A stretch of 54,303 nt of DNA from an uncultured Clostridia bacterium. GTDB taxonomy: Bacteria > Bacillota > Clostridia > Lachnospirales > Anaerotignaceae. The notes beneath the pieces were generated by a model. That model worked only from the letters and a program-made list of their open reading frames with translations. It searched no databases and was not told the DNA's origin. Numbering within the stretch: the stretch's first letter is position 1; each line of letters opens with the position of its first letter. The stretch is from assembly GCA_944384265.1 (NCBI GenBank), contig CALWSR010000019.1, forward strand, positions 1 to 54,303. Direction: 5' to 3'. Of the stretch, positions 27,625 to 35,693 are shown piece by piece. Position numbers and translations under genes: made by a program.

Positions 27625-27909
27625 TTATCGAAAAAGACGACCAAATAAAGAATCCTTTGCTTTTGCCATTCCTCCTTCGTTATATTCCAGGCTTTCCAGC
27701 ATACCGTCCACACTCACCTCTCCGTCATCCAAATTCAATTTGCCTATGTGCAGATTATTGCCCTTTAGCACAAGCATACCTCTTTGTGTATCTGCAATAA
27801 TGCTTTCCTCATCAAATGAAAGTACATCAATAATGCCTGTCATTGTGATTCTTTCTCTGTCTTCCAATGTGATTCTGTGACGTGTATCTCTTTTTCTTTC
27901 TTCTGCCAA
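27625..27909 (-). CDS. yabP: Sporulation protein YabP
   Basis: 94-aa small protein of the YabP/YqfC family (HRITLEDRERITMTGIIDVLSFDEE). Members are made under sigma-E in the mother cell and needed for spore coat or cortex steps. The start is TTG, 9 nt after AGGAGG; an ATG between them is in another frame. 21 nt before yabQ. Confidence 0.93.
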   Translation of the reverse strand: MAEERKRDTRHRITLEDRERITMTGIIDVLSFDEESIIADTQRGMLVLKGNNLHIGKLNLDDGEVSVDGMLESLEYNEGGMAKAKDSLFGRLFR

Positions 27910-28015
27910 GGCCCATCCCCTCCTAAAAAGTGTAATAAAACAGCATATTTTTTGGCATCAAAAAACCACTGTTCATGATATAATATATGGACAGTGGCTG
28001 TATTTCAGAACAATA

Positions 28016-28255
28016 TTATAAACTTTTATACATGGCTTGGGCATCTTCTTTTTTGACAGATTCATTTAAGCTAAGCACTTCTATTTTTGTGGTGTTGTTT
28101 CCGAATTTTATTTCTATCACATCTCCCACATTCACATCAGCCCCTGCTTTTGCCACCTTGCCATTGATGCTGACACGCCCTGCGTCGCAGGCCTCATTTG
28201 CAATGGTTCTTCTTTTGATGATTCTGGACACTTTTAAAAATTTATCCACTCTCAT
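28016..28255 (-). CDS. S4-domain RNA-binding protein (RlbA/YabO-like)
   Basis: 79-aa protein consisting of one S4 domain (MRVDKFLKVSRIIKRRTIAN, GRVSINGKVAKAGADV). Related to heat-shock protein Hsp15 and RqcH partner RqcP, which bind 50S subunits with stalled chains. The start was moved to the ATG after GAGGTG; a GTG three codons upstream overlaps that site. Fits the Firmicute order HU-S4-yabP-yabQ-divIC. Confidence 0.92.
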   Translation of the reverse strand: MRVDKFLKVSRIIKRRTIANEACDAGRVSINGKVAKAGADVNVGDVIEIKFGNNTTKIEVLSLNESVKKEDAQAMYKSL

Positions 28256-28286
28256 GCTTTTCACCTCACTGTTTTTTTCATAAAAA

Positions 28287-28323
28287 AATCTACACCTTCG
28301 CCAAAAATGGGTTGGTGTAGATT
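28287..28323 (-). terminator. Terminator after HU gene
   Basis: AATCTACACC/GGTGTAGATT with a 17-nt loop and T-rich tail on the minus strand, between HU and the S4 gene. Probably partial, so abundant HU mRNA ends here while some reads on. Confidence 0.7.
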
Positions 28324-28344
28324 CATTAAAAAAATTTTTTTTAA

Positions 28345-28620
28345 TTACTTATTGATTGCATCCTTCAATGCTTTTCCTGCTTTAAATCTAGGTGCTTTCG
28401 AAGCAGGAATGGGCATTGCTTCTCCTGTTTGAGGATTTCTGCCTTCTCTTGCAGCTCTTTCTGCAACATCAAATGTGCCAAAGCCTACCAACTGTACTTT
28501 TCCATTATTTGCCAATTCCTTTGTTACAACTTCTTCAAATGCCTTTAATGCTTTTTCAGCGTCCTTTTTACTCATTTCAGCTTTTTCCGCAATCGCTGCA
28601 ACTAAATCAGATTTATTCAT
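28345..28620 (-). CDS. hup: HU family DNA-binding protein
   Basis: 91 aa, MNKSDLVAAIAEKAEMSKKD... with the DNA-arm residues GRNPQTGEAMPIPASKAPRF. Nucleoid protein that bends DNA as a dimer. ATG after AAGGAGG. Followed by its own hairpin. Confidence 0.97.
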   Translation of the reverse strand: MNKSDLVAAIAEKAEMSKKDAEKALKAFEEVVTKELANNGKVQLVGFGTFDVAERAAREGRNPQTGEAMPIPASKAPRFKAGKALKDAINK

Positions 28621-28643
28621 ATTTTGTCCTCCTTGTAAAAAAG

Positions 28644-29447
28644 TTATTCTTCTGTTGGATTTTTGCTATGTTTTGCATTTTGCCAAAACTCTTCCAACTC
28701 CTCCAGAGTCATGTCCGAAAGACTTTTTCCGCCCATCAAAGCTGATTGCTCGACACACTCAAATCTATTTATAAACTTTTTAATGGCTTTTGTCAAGGAA
28801 AACTCCGGATTTAGTTTCAAAAATCTTGAAACATTGACAACTGCAAAAAGCAAATCTCCCAATTCTTCCTCCTGCTGCTGCTTTGTTTGGCAAAGGGATT
28901 GCTCCAGCTCCAAAAGCTCTTCATGGACTTTTTCCAAGGCCTGCCAAACCGTTTCAAAATCAAAACCCACTTCTTTTGCTTTTTTTTGCACCTTTTTTGC
29001 CTTCAACAGTGCAGGCAGTGCATCGGCAACGCTTTTCATGGCCTCTGTTTGTGTGCTTTGCTTTTTTTCCCTTTTTTTCAGGGCTTCCCAGTTTTCCAGC
29101 ACTTCCTTGGGTGTATCCGCCTTTTCTGTGCCAAAAATATGAGGATGTCTGTAAATCATTTTTTTGCTGATGCCGTCTATAATGTCTGACAAATCAAAAT
29201 TTCCCTTTTCCTCTTCTATGTCCGCATGAAACACCACCTGCAAAAGCACATCCCCCAGTTCCTCCTTCAAATTTTGGATATCTTTTTTGTCAATGGCCTC
29301 CACTGTTTCATAGGCCTCCTCCAGCATGGCTTCTCTCAGGCTTTCATGGGTTTGTACCTTGTCCCAGGGACAACCGTTTTCTCCCCGCAGTTGTTTTATG
29401 ATGGCTGCAAAATCCTCCAGTGTATATTTTTTTTCCAAAATGTTCAT
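28644..29447 (-). CDS. mazG: Nucleoside triphosphate pyrophosphohydrolase MazG
   Basis: 267-aa enzyme with two MazG helical modules that hydrolyse NTPs to NMP and pyrophosphate, thought to clean the pool of aberrant nucleotides. The metal-binding EExxE residues are in MLEEAYETVEAID and again in the second module (LEEELGDLLFAVVNVSRF). First gene of the sporulation/division cluster. AGGAGG stands 1-2 nt from this ATG; a TTG three codons on (29438) has better spacing and may be the real start. Confidence 0.95.
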   Translation of the reverse strand: MNILEKKYTLEDFAAIIKQLRGENGCPWDKVQTHESLREAMLEEAYETVEAIDKKDIQNLKEELGDVLLQVVFHADIEEEKGNFDLSDIIDGISKKMIYRHPHIFGTEKADTPKEVLENWEALKKREKKQSTQTEAMKSVADALPALLKAKKVQKKAKEVGFDFETVWQALEKVHEELLELEQSLCQTKQQQEEELGDLLFAVVNVSRFLKLNPEFSLTKAIKKFINRFECVEQSALMGGKSLSDMTLEELEEFWQNAKHSKNPTEE

Positions 29448-29475
29448 TCCTCCTAAATTCTATCAATATTGACAG

Positions 29476-29503
29476 TTGATAAATGCAGTCAGTATGATAT
29501 AAT
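29476..29503 (+). promoter_or_regulatory. Promoter of the nfnAB-type operon
   Basis: TTGATA (29476-29481), 16-nt spacer, TATAAT (29498-29503). The divergent mazG promoter must lie in the same short region. Confidence 0.6.
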
Positions 29504-29602
29504 TGTAGCAAATTTCTTTCAAAAGGGCAAAAAGAAATATACTGCTTTTTTTATATGGTATTTTACTTTTTGTACAGCAAAAAAAAGGGGAGAAGCAGAA
29601 TT

Positions 29603-30451
29603 ATGTTTAAAATTGTAAGAAAAAAAGAATTGAACGACCTAGTGACATTGCTTGAAATCGAAGCACCTTTCATTGCCAAAAAGGCAAAGGCAGGACAATT
29701 TATCATATTTCGTGTAGATGATTACAGCGAAAGAGTGCCTCTTACCATTGCAGATTATGACAGAGAAAAAGGAACCGTCACAATCATATTTCAAAAAACA
29801 GGGTTATCAACCAAGCTGTTGGGTGCCAAAGAGGAAGGAGACACCATTTTAGATTTTGTAGGTCCCCTTGGCGTACCCACAGATTATGAGGATTTTAAAA
29901 AAGTGGCTGTCATTGGCGGCGGCGTTGGCTGTGCCATTGCCTATCCACAGGCAAAAGCCCTTCACCAAAAGGGTGTGGAGGTAGACGTCATTGCAGGATT
30001 CCGCAGCAAAGACATTGTCATACTGGAAGAAGAAATGAAAGCCGTTGCCTCAAACTACTATTTGACCACAGACGATGGCTCCTATGGTGAAAAAGGCTTT
30101 GTCACAGATAAAATCAAAGAGCTGATTGAAGCCGGAAACCATTATGACGCTGTCATTGCCATAGGTCCTATTCCCATGATGAAATTTGTATGTATGGCAA
30201 CAAAGCCCTACGGCATCAAAACCATTGTCAGTTTAAACCCCATTATGATTGACGGCACAGGTATGTGCGGCGGCTGCAGAGTCACAGTAGGAGGAAAAAT
30301 TAAATTTGCCTGTGTAGACGGTCCGGATTTTGACGGACATGAAGTGGATTTTGATGAACTGATGAACAGAAACTCCATATACAAAGAAAGAGAAGCAGAG
30401 GAAGCCAAAACCCACCTTTGCCGTTTTACAGGCACCAAAAGAGAGGTTTAA
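29603..30451 (+). CDS. nfnA: NfnA-type FAD/NAD-binding oxidoreductase subunit
   Basis: 282-aa subunit of the ferredoxin-NADP+ oxidoreductase (NfnAB/SudB) family. An FAD-binding beta barrel (RVDDYSERVPLTIADYD) is followed by an NAD-binding domain (VIGGGVGCAIAYPQAKAL) and a C-terminal [2Fe-2S] site with MCGGCRVTV and FACVDGPDFDGHEVDF. Together with the next gene it would bifurcate electrons between NADH, NADPH and ferredoxin, which balances redox carriers in fermenting anaerobes. The start is the ATG after GGGGAG; upstream codons read as low-complexity. The family also includes dihydroorotate dehydrogenase electron-transfer subunits, but the gltA-like partner settles the assignment. Confidence 0.92.
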   Translation: MFKIVRKKELNDLVTLLEIEAPFIAKKAKAGQFIIFRVDDYSERVPLTIADYDREKGTVTIIFQKTGLSTKLLGAKEEGDTILDFVGPLGVPTDYEDFKKVAVIGGGVGCAIAYPQAKALHQKGVEVDVIAGFRSKDIVILEEEMKAVASNYYLTTDDGSYGEKGFVTDKIKELIEAGNHYDAVIAIGPIPMMKFVCMATKPYGIKTIVSLNPIMIDGTGMCGGCRVTVGGKIKFACVDGPDFDGHEVDFDELMNRNSIYKEREAEEAKTHLCRFTGTKREV

Positions 30452-30498
30452 ATTTTGTTCAAAATATTCCCATCACAACAAAAGGAGATGTCTATATC

Positions 30499-31896
30499 AT
30501 GCCCAACATGAATCCAGAAAAACAAAAAATGCCTGAACAGGCCCCCCATATCCGAAACAAAAATTTTAAAGAGGTTGCCCTTGGCTACAATGCAGAAATG
30601 GCCGCAGAAGAAGCACAACGCTGTTTAAACTGCAAGCATCAGCCCTGTGTTTCCGGCTGTCCTGTCAATGTGCATATCCCCGAATTTATTGCAGAAGTGG
30701 CAAAGGGGGATTTTTTGGCCGCTTATGAAATCATTACCTCCACCAATTCCCTGCCTGCTGTCTGCGGCAGAGTTTGCCCTCAGGAAAGCCAGTGCGAATC
30801 CAAATGTGTCAGAGCCATAAAAGGAGAAGCTGTGGCCATTGGCAGACTGGAGCGTTTTGTGGCAGACTGGTATATGGAAAACCATAAGGATGAAATGCCC
30901 CAAAAGCCGGCTTCCAATGGCAAAAAAGTGGCTGTCATAGGCTCTGGCCCTTCCGGATTGGCTTGCGCCGGAGATTTGGCAAAGGCAGGCTATGACGTGA
31001 CCATATTTGAGGCCTTTCATACTGCCGGAGGTGTGTTGGTATATGGTATCCCCGAATTTCGACTTCCCAAGGCCATTGTACAAAAGGAAATTGACAAGCT
31101 TTCTGCCTTGGGCGTTACCATTATGACAAATATGGTCATTGGAAAGGTCCTTTCCATTGACGAACTCATAGAAGATATGGGCTTTGATGCTATTTTTATA
31201 GGCTCCGGTGCCGGACTGCCTTCTTTTATGGGCATTGAAGGGGAAGCCCTTGTAGGCGTTTACTCTGCCAATGAATATTTAACCCGTATCAATCTTATGA
31301 AGTCCTACATAGAGGATTATGACACCCCTATCAAAAAAAGCAAATCTGTGGCAGTGGTAGGCGGCGGAAATGTGGCCATGGATGCCGCCAGATGCGCCAA
31401 ACGATTGGGAGCAGAAAATGTCTATATTGTATACCGCCGTTCCGAAGCGGAAATGCCTGCCCGTTTAGAAGAAATCCACCATGCCAAAGAAGAAGGCATT
31501 GTATTTCAGCTTCTGCGCAACCCTGTGAAAATATTAAATGACGGCAGCGGAAAGGTGGCAGGCATACAGTGCCAGGTGATGGAGCTGGGAGAACCGGACG
31601 CCAGCGGCAGAAGACGCCCTGTGCCTGTGGAAAATTCAGAATATACACTGGATGTGGACACAGTTGTCATCTCCATTGGCACATCCCCTAACCCGCTTAT
31701 CAGAAGCACCACAGAAGGACTGGAAACCAACAAAAAGGGCTGTTTCATTGTCAATGAGGATACCAATCAAACCACAAGAGAGGGCATTTATGCCGGCGGC
31801 GATGCCGTAACAGGTGCGGCAACGGTAATACTGGCCATGGGCGCAGGCAAAAAAGCTGCTCAAGCCATTGACAGCTATTTGAAGCAAAAAAACTGA
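30499..31896 (+). CDS. nfnB: NADPH-dependent glutamate synthase-like subunit NfnB
   Basis: 465 aa. N-terminal [4Fe-4S] cysteine sets CLNCKHQPCVSGCPVNV and CGRVCPQESQCESKC (about residues 38-105), then FAD-binding VIGSGPSGLACAGDLAKAG, NADPH-binding VVGGGNVAMDAARCAKRLGA, and a C-terminal GGDAVTGAATVILAMGAGKKAA. Same fold as glutamate synthase small subunit. In NfnAB it holds the bifurcating FAD. The start ATG has AAAGGAG 10 nt upstream; it lies 47 nt from nfnA and is co-transcribed. Annotated elsewhere as GltA. Confidence 0.93.
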   Translation: MPNMNPEKQKMPEQAPHIRNKNFKEVALGYNAEMAAEEAQRCLNCKHQPCVSGCPVNVHIPEFIAEVAKGDFLAAYEIITSTNSLPAVCGRVCPQESQCESKCVRAIKGEAVAIGRLERFVADWYMENHKDEMPQKPASNGKKVAVIGSGPSGLACAGDLAKAGYDVTIFEAFHTAGGVLVYGIPEFRLPKAIVQKEIDKLSALGVTIMTNMVIGKVLSIDELIEDMGFDAIFIGSGAGLPSFMGIEGEALVGVYSANEYLTRINLMKSYIEDYDTPIKKSKSVAVVGGGNVAMDAARCAKRLGAENVYIVYRRSEAEMPARLEEIHHAKEEGIVFQLLRNPVKILNDGSGKVAGIQCQVMELGEPDASGRRRPVPVENSEYTLDVDTVVISIGTSPNPLIRSTTEGLETNKKGCFIVNEDTNQTTREGIYAGGDAVTGAATVILAMGAGKKAAQAIDSYLKQKN

Positions 31897-32684
31897 AATA
31901 TTCTATGGAATTTGATATACTTGTAAGAAAAACATAAGCTTTTGCTGCACACAGCCAAAAAACATATGAAATGGAAGTGACATAAATGGATTTTTGTCTA
32001 AAAATCAACATTTTTTCACTCCTTGCATAATAGTAAAGGCAGCAAAAAGAAATGGAAATTCATATCCTTTTCAGAACAACAAATGGAATACAGCAATGGG
32101 GCTTTTGCTGCAAACCAAACAAAAGGCCTTTTGCTATGCCTATGGAAATGCTGAAATAAAACGCAGCCCTTCTATTTTATTGGTATTCTAAACCATAGCC
32201 ATTTCCAGCAAAAATGGATATATCACGTTAATATAAAAAATGATGCCATATTGTAAATATGAAATATACAGCTAACTATATTGGCACGACTTCATTGAAA
32301 AAAAATAACCAAAAAAATGTATGAACATTTCTCCACATGAAAAGGACTTTGTGTGCAGGCTATGATAAAGAAACGGTTTTGGTTCCAGAATCAATGCTTC
32401 ACAGCCCTCTATTTCGTATAAAGCAACAAAAGCAGTCAAAAGGATACGTTACATGAATATGAAAAATGATATGGCATAATGTTTCAAAACAGTACAAAAA
32501 AATTGGTGTTGCTGTCTTTGAAAGAAGGCGGCAAAGGAAATGAGGCATATTGCAAATGCTTCTAAACACTTTAAAAAGCAGAGAAGAAATGCAAAGAACT
32601 GGTTTTGGCTGTAAAATCAATGGTGTATGGATTTCTATTTCCTATTGAAGTAACAGAATCAATCAAAAAGAAAGGAGCATTTTT
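31897..32684. other. 790-nt intergenic stretch with repeat copy D, no gene
   Basis: No supported gene. 32440-32640 is a reverse-strand copy of the dispersed repeat. No clear hairpin terminator directly follows nfnB. Short frames (e.g. 31994-32191) have no ribosome binding site. Confidence 0.4.
32440..32640 (-). repeat. Dispersed intergenic repeat, copy D
   Basis: On the minus strand: AAAACCAGTTCTTTGCATTT, later AAAGACAGCAACACCAAT, GTTTTGAAACATTATGCC and ATATCATTTTTCATATT. This order matches copies B (41722-41935) and C (42905-43045). Confidence 0.65.
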
Positions 32685-33155
32685 ATGAGAAGAAAAGACA
32701 GAGAAATTACAGACAAACAAGCCATTTATGATATCATCAAAAAATGTGATGTTTGTCGTGTGGCATTTTTTGATGATACCTTTCCCTATATTGTGCCGCT
32801 AAATTTTGGTGTCACATTTGAAAATGACACATTTACATTTTATTTTCATGGCGCCAATGCAGGCAAAAAACTGGAATTGATAAAAAAAAACAATGCTGTG
32901 GCATTTGAAATGGACTGCTCCCATCAGCTGATAGAAGCCCAAGCAAGCTGTGACTTCTCTATGGCATATGAAAGCGTATGCGGCACCGGTTTTTTGGAAA
33001 TGCTCAAAGAAGAACAAAAAGAACAGGCATTGTCTGTTATTATGAAGCAATACACAGATAACCCCGTTTCTTTTCAGCCCGAGGTGGTAAAAAGAATTGC
33101 TCTGCTGCAGCTGACTGTAAAAGAAATCACTGCAAAATCAAATAAAATAAATTGA
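32685..33155 (+). CDS. NimA-like pyridoxamine 5'-phosphate oxidase family protein
   Basis: 156-aa flavin-binding split barrel. MRRKDREITDKQAIYDIIKK, then CRVAFFDDTFPYIVPLNFGV and FHGANAGKKLELIKKNNAVA, the pattern of the NimA/5-nitroimidazole reductase-related group. Members bind FMN or heme and reduce small molecules; some give nitroimidazole resistance, though most genomic copies have unknown substrate. ATG after AAAGGAG. 19 nt before the MBL gene, so probably an operon. Confidence 0.88.
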   Translation: MRRKDREITDKQAIYDIIKKCDVCRVAFFDDTFPYIVPLNFGVTFENDTFTFYFHGANAGKKLELIKKNNAVAFEMDCSHQLIEAQASCDFSMAYESVCGTGFLEMLKEEQKEQALSVIMKQYTDNPVSFQPEVVKRIALLQLTVKEITAKSNKIN

Positions 33156-33173
33156 TTTTTTAGGAGGAAAAAT

Positions 33174-33782
33174 ATGAATGTAAAAACCTTGGAAATGGGC
33201 TATATCGGCACCAACTGCTATGTGGTGTCCGACGACAGCGGCATTTGTGCTGTAATAGACTGTGACGGCAATCCCCAGCCTCTTTATGAATATATTGCCC
33301 AAAATCAATTAAAGCCCACATACATCCTTTTGACCCATGGCCATTTTGACCACATTGGCGCCGTAGAAGCCGTAAAAGAAAAATATGGCTGCACTGTCTA
33401 TGCCGCTCAAAAAGAAGCTGCATTGTTAAGCGACCCTTTTTTAAACGCCTCTGCTATGGCAAGTACACCTCTGCGCATTGCACCGGATGTTTTTGTCAAA
33501 GACGGGGATGTCATTACCGTAGGCAGTATCAGCTTTTCTGTGCTGGAAACACCGGGGCATACACAAGGCAGTATTTGCTTTTTGGCAGACAAAAACATAT
33601 TTTCCGGCGATACGCTGTTTTTAGGCTCCTGCGGCAGAACAGACCTGCCCACCGGAGATTATCAGACCATACTTGCTTCTCTTCAAAAATTAAAAAATTT
33701 AGCAGGAGATTATGTGGTATATCCCGGACATGGACCTGCCACCACATTGGAATATGAAAGAAAAATAAACCCATTTATGTAA
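33174..33782 (+). CDS. MBL-fold hydrolase, glyoxalase II-like
   Basis: 202-aa metallo-beta-lactamase-fold enzyme. The metal ligands are in THGHFDHIG (about 57-65), ETPGHTQGS (about 125), SGDTLF and YPGHGPATT. Close to small hydroxyacylglutathione hydrolase-like or thiol-ester hydrolases that lack the C-terminal glutathione-binding domain, so the substrate is unsure. ATG after AGGAGG. Followed by a terminator. Confidence 0.9.
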   Translation: MNVKTLEMGYIGTNCYVVSDDSGICAVIDCDGNPQPLYEYIAQNQLKPTYILLTHGHFDHIGAVEAVKEKYGCTVYAAQKEAALLSDPFLNASAMASTPLRIAPDVFVKDGDVITVGSISFSVLETPGHTQGSICFLADKNIFSGDTLFLGSCGRTDLPTGDYQTILASLQKLKNLAGDYVVYPGHGPATTLEYERKINPFM

Positions 33783-33861
33783 TCAAGCCACTTTCCTTTT
33801 TGGAAGCTATAAGGGTATAGAGCAAATCATCCCCTTTTTTTTAAAATATGCAGAGCATTTG

Positions 33862-33887
33862 ACACTCCCTTTTTTGGGAGTGTTTTG
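33862..33887 (+). terminator. Terminator after MBL gene
   Basis: ACACTCCC/GGGAGTGT stem with a T6 loop and TTTT tail. Confidence 0.8.
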
Positions 33888-33954
33888 ACATAACCAAAAT
33901 ATTGCTGTCCATCACAATGCTTCTTTTTATAAAACGGGGCAGAAAGGAGATTTT

Positions 33955-35451
33955 ATGCAACAGTATATCATGGCACTCGACCAAGGCACAACCAGCTGCC
34001 GTTGTATTTTGTTTGACAAGCAGGGCTGTATTGTAAGCATGGCACAAAAAGAATATAGGCAATATTATCCAAGGCCCGGCTGGGTGGAGCATGACCCTAT
34101 GGAAATTTGGTCCACACAAATGGGCGTTGCCCAGGAAGCCCTTTACAAAATCGGTGCGGACTATAAAAACATTGCCGCCATCGGCATCACCAATCAAAGA
34201 GAAACCACAATATTATGGGACAGACACACAGGGGAGCCGGTTTATCCTGCCATTGTATGGCAATGCCGCCGCACTGCCCCCTATTGTGATGAGCTGATAA
34301 AAAAAGGGCTTGCACAACCATTTCGTCAAAAAACAGGTCTTATGATAGACGCCTACTTTTCTGCCACCAAAATACGCTGGATACTGGAAAATGTAAAAGG
34401 GGCCAAGGAAAAAGCGCAAAAAGGCGATTTGCTTTTTGGCACCACAGACACATGGCTTATTTGGAAGCTGACAAAGGGAAAGGTCCATGCCACAGACTAT
34501 TCCAATGCTTCCCGCACCATGCTTTTTAACATCAATACACTCCAGTGGGACAAGGATATATTAAAAGAGCTGGATATTCCCTCTTCTATACTGCCAAATG
34601 TCTGCCCCTCCAGCCATCATTTCGGAGACACCCATCCTTGTATATTCGGCGGTGCCATTGCCATTGCAGGTGCAGCCGGAGACCAGCAGTGTGCATTGTT
34701 TGGTCAAAACTGCTTTTCTGCCGGCAGTGCAAAAAACACATATGGCACAGGCTGTTTTCTTTTGATGAACACAGGGGAAAAGCCTGTTTTTTCCACCCAT
34801 GGTCTTTTGACAACCATTGCTTGGGGATTGGAGGGAAAAGTAAACTATGCCTTGGAAGGCTCTATATTCATTGCAGGTGCTGCCATACAGTGGCTGAGAG
34901 ATGAAATGCATATCATCAGCACTTCTGCTGAATCAGAAGAAATTGCAAGGCAGGTAAAAGATACCAACGGTGTTTATATGGTACCTGCCTTTGCAGGACT
35001 GGGCGCACCTCACTGGGATGCCTATGCCAGAGGAGCCATTATCGGCATTACAAGAGGCACAAACAAAAATCACATTGTTCGTGCCACATTGGAATCCTTG
35101 GCATACCAAACCTATGACGTGCTGAAAGCCATGCAGGAGGATTCTCACATCAAGCTCCACTCCCTGCGGGCCGACGGCGGTGCCTGCGCCAATGATTTTT
35201 TAATGGAATTTCAGTCAGACATCATTGCCACTGCCATTGACAGACCTGTTTGCATTGAAACAACTGCTCTGGGTGCCGCCTATTTGGCAGGGCTTTGTGT
35301 AGGATATTGGAAGGGACAAAAGGATATTGGAAAAAACTGGCAGATTGAGAAATCATTTTATCCCACTATGCCGGAAAAAATACGACAACAAAAAATAAAG
35401 GGCTGGCACAAAGCAGTTGCTTCCACACTGGGCTTTGCAAAGGAGTATTAA
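33955..35451 (+). CDS. glpK: Glycerol kinase
   Basis: 498-aa FGGY kinase that phosphorylates glycerol to glycerol-3-phosphate. [15 protein letters not shown] at the start is the phosphate-binding loop; [24 protein letters not shown] and [17 protein letters not shown] are typical. Length is normal. ATG after AAAGGAG. Single gene between terminators; no glpF or glpD next to it. A regulatory histidine phosphorylated by HPr is common in Firmicute GlpK; the region after [14 protein letters not shown] agrees with that family, but the exact residue was not verified. Confidence 0.97.
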   Translation: MQQYIMALDQGTTSCRCILFDKQGCIVSMAQKEYRQYYPRPGWVEHDPMEIWSTQMGVAQEALYKIGADYKNIAAIGITNQRETTILWDRHTGEPVYPAIVWQCRRTAPYCDELIKKGLAQPFRQKTGLMIDAYFSATKIRWILENVKGAKEKAQKGDLLFGTTDTWLIWKLTKGKVHATDYSNASRTMLFNINTLQWDKDILKELDIPSSILPNVCPSSHHFGDTHPCIFGGAIAIAGAAGDQQCALFGQNCFSAGSAKNTYGTGCFLLMNTGEKPVFSTHGLLTTIAWGLEGKVNYALEGSIFIAGAAIQWLRDEMHIISTSAESEEIARQVKDTNGVYMVPAFAGLGAPHWDAYARGAIIGITRGTNKNHIVRATLESLAYQTYDVLKAMQEDSHIKLHSLRADGGACANDFLMEFQSDIIATAIDRPVCIETTALGAAYLAGLCVGYWKGQKDIGKNWQIEKSFYPTMPEKIRQQKIKGWHKAVASTLGFAKEY

Positions 35452-35580
35452 ATACAGATAAAATACGCCTTTTTATGACACCCAAAAGGCTTGCATATCA
35501 ATAAAGAATTTTTTGTTTTTTTATGGATGAATTTGCCCCTTTTTCATAGCTTTTTGGAAAATTTCAGAAATTTTTTCACA

Positions 35581-35647
35581 ACATAGATATTGCACATTTA
35601 TACAATATATGGTATCGTTATATCTCAAAGAACACTTTATATTGTGT
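35581..35647 (+). promoter_or_regulatory. NrdR-type box upstream of nrdD
   Basis: ACACTTTATATTGTGT (35632-35647) is close to the 16-bp NrdR box consensus. A weaker match, ACATAGATATTGCACA, starts at 35581, 51 nt upstream, near a whole number of helical turns. NrdR represses ribonucleotide reductase genes when dATP is abundant; nrdR itself is not in the window. Confidence 0.65.
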
Positions 35648-35693
35648 TTGTATCAAACATAGCACAAATATGTAAAAAGGAGGATACCATACC

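Noticed and set aside
31994..32191. 65-codon plus-strand frame between nfnB and the NimA-like gene
   Set aside because: No ribosome binding site and no protein-like pattern; falls in a repeat-rich spacer.
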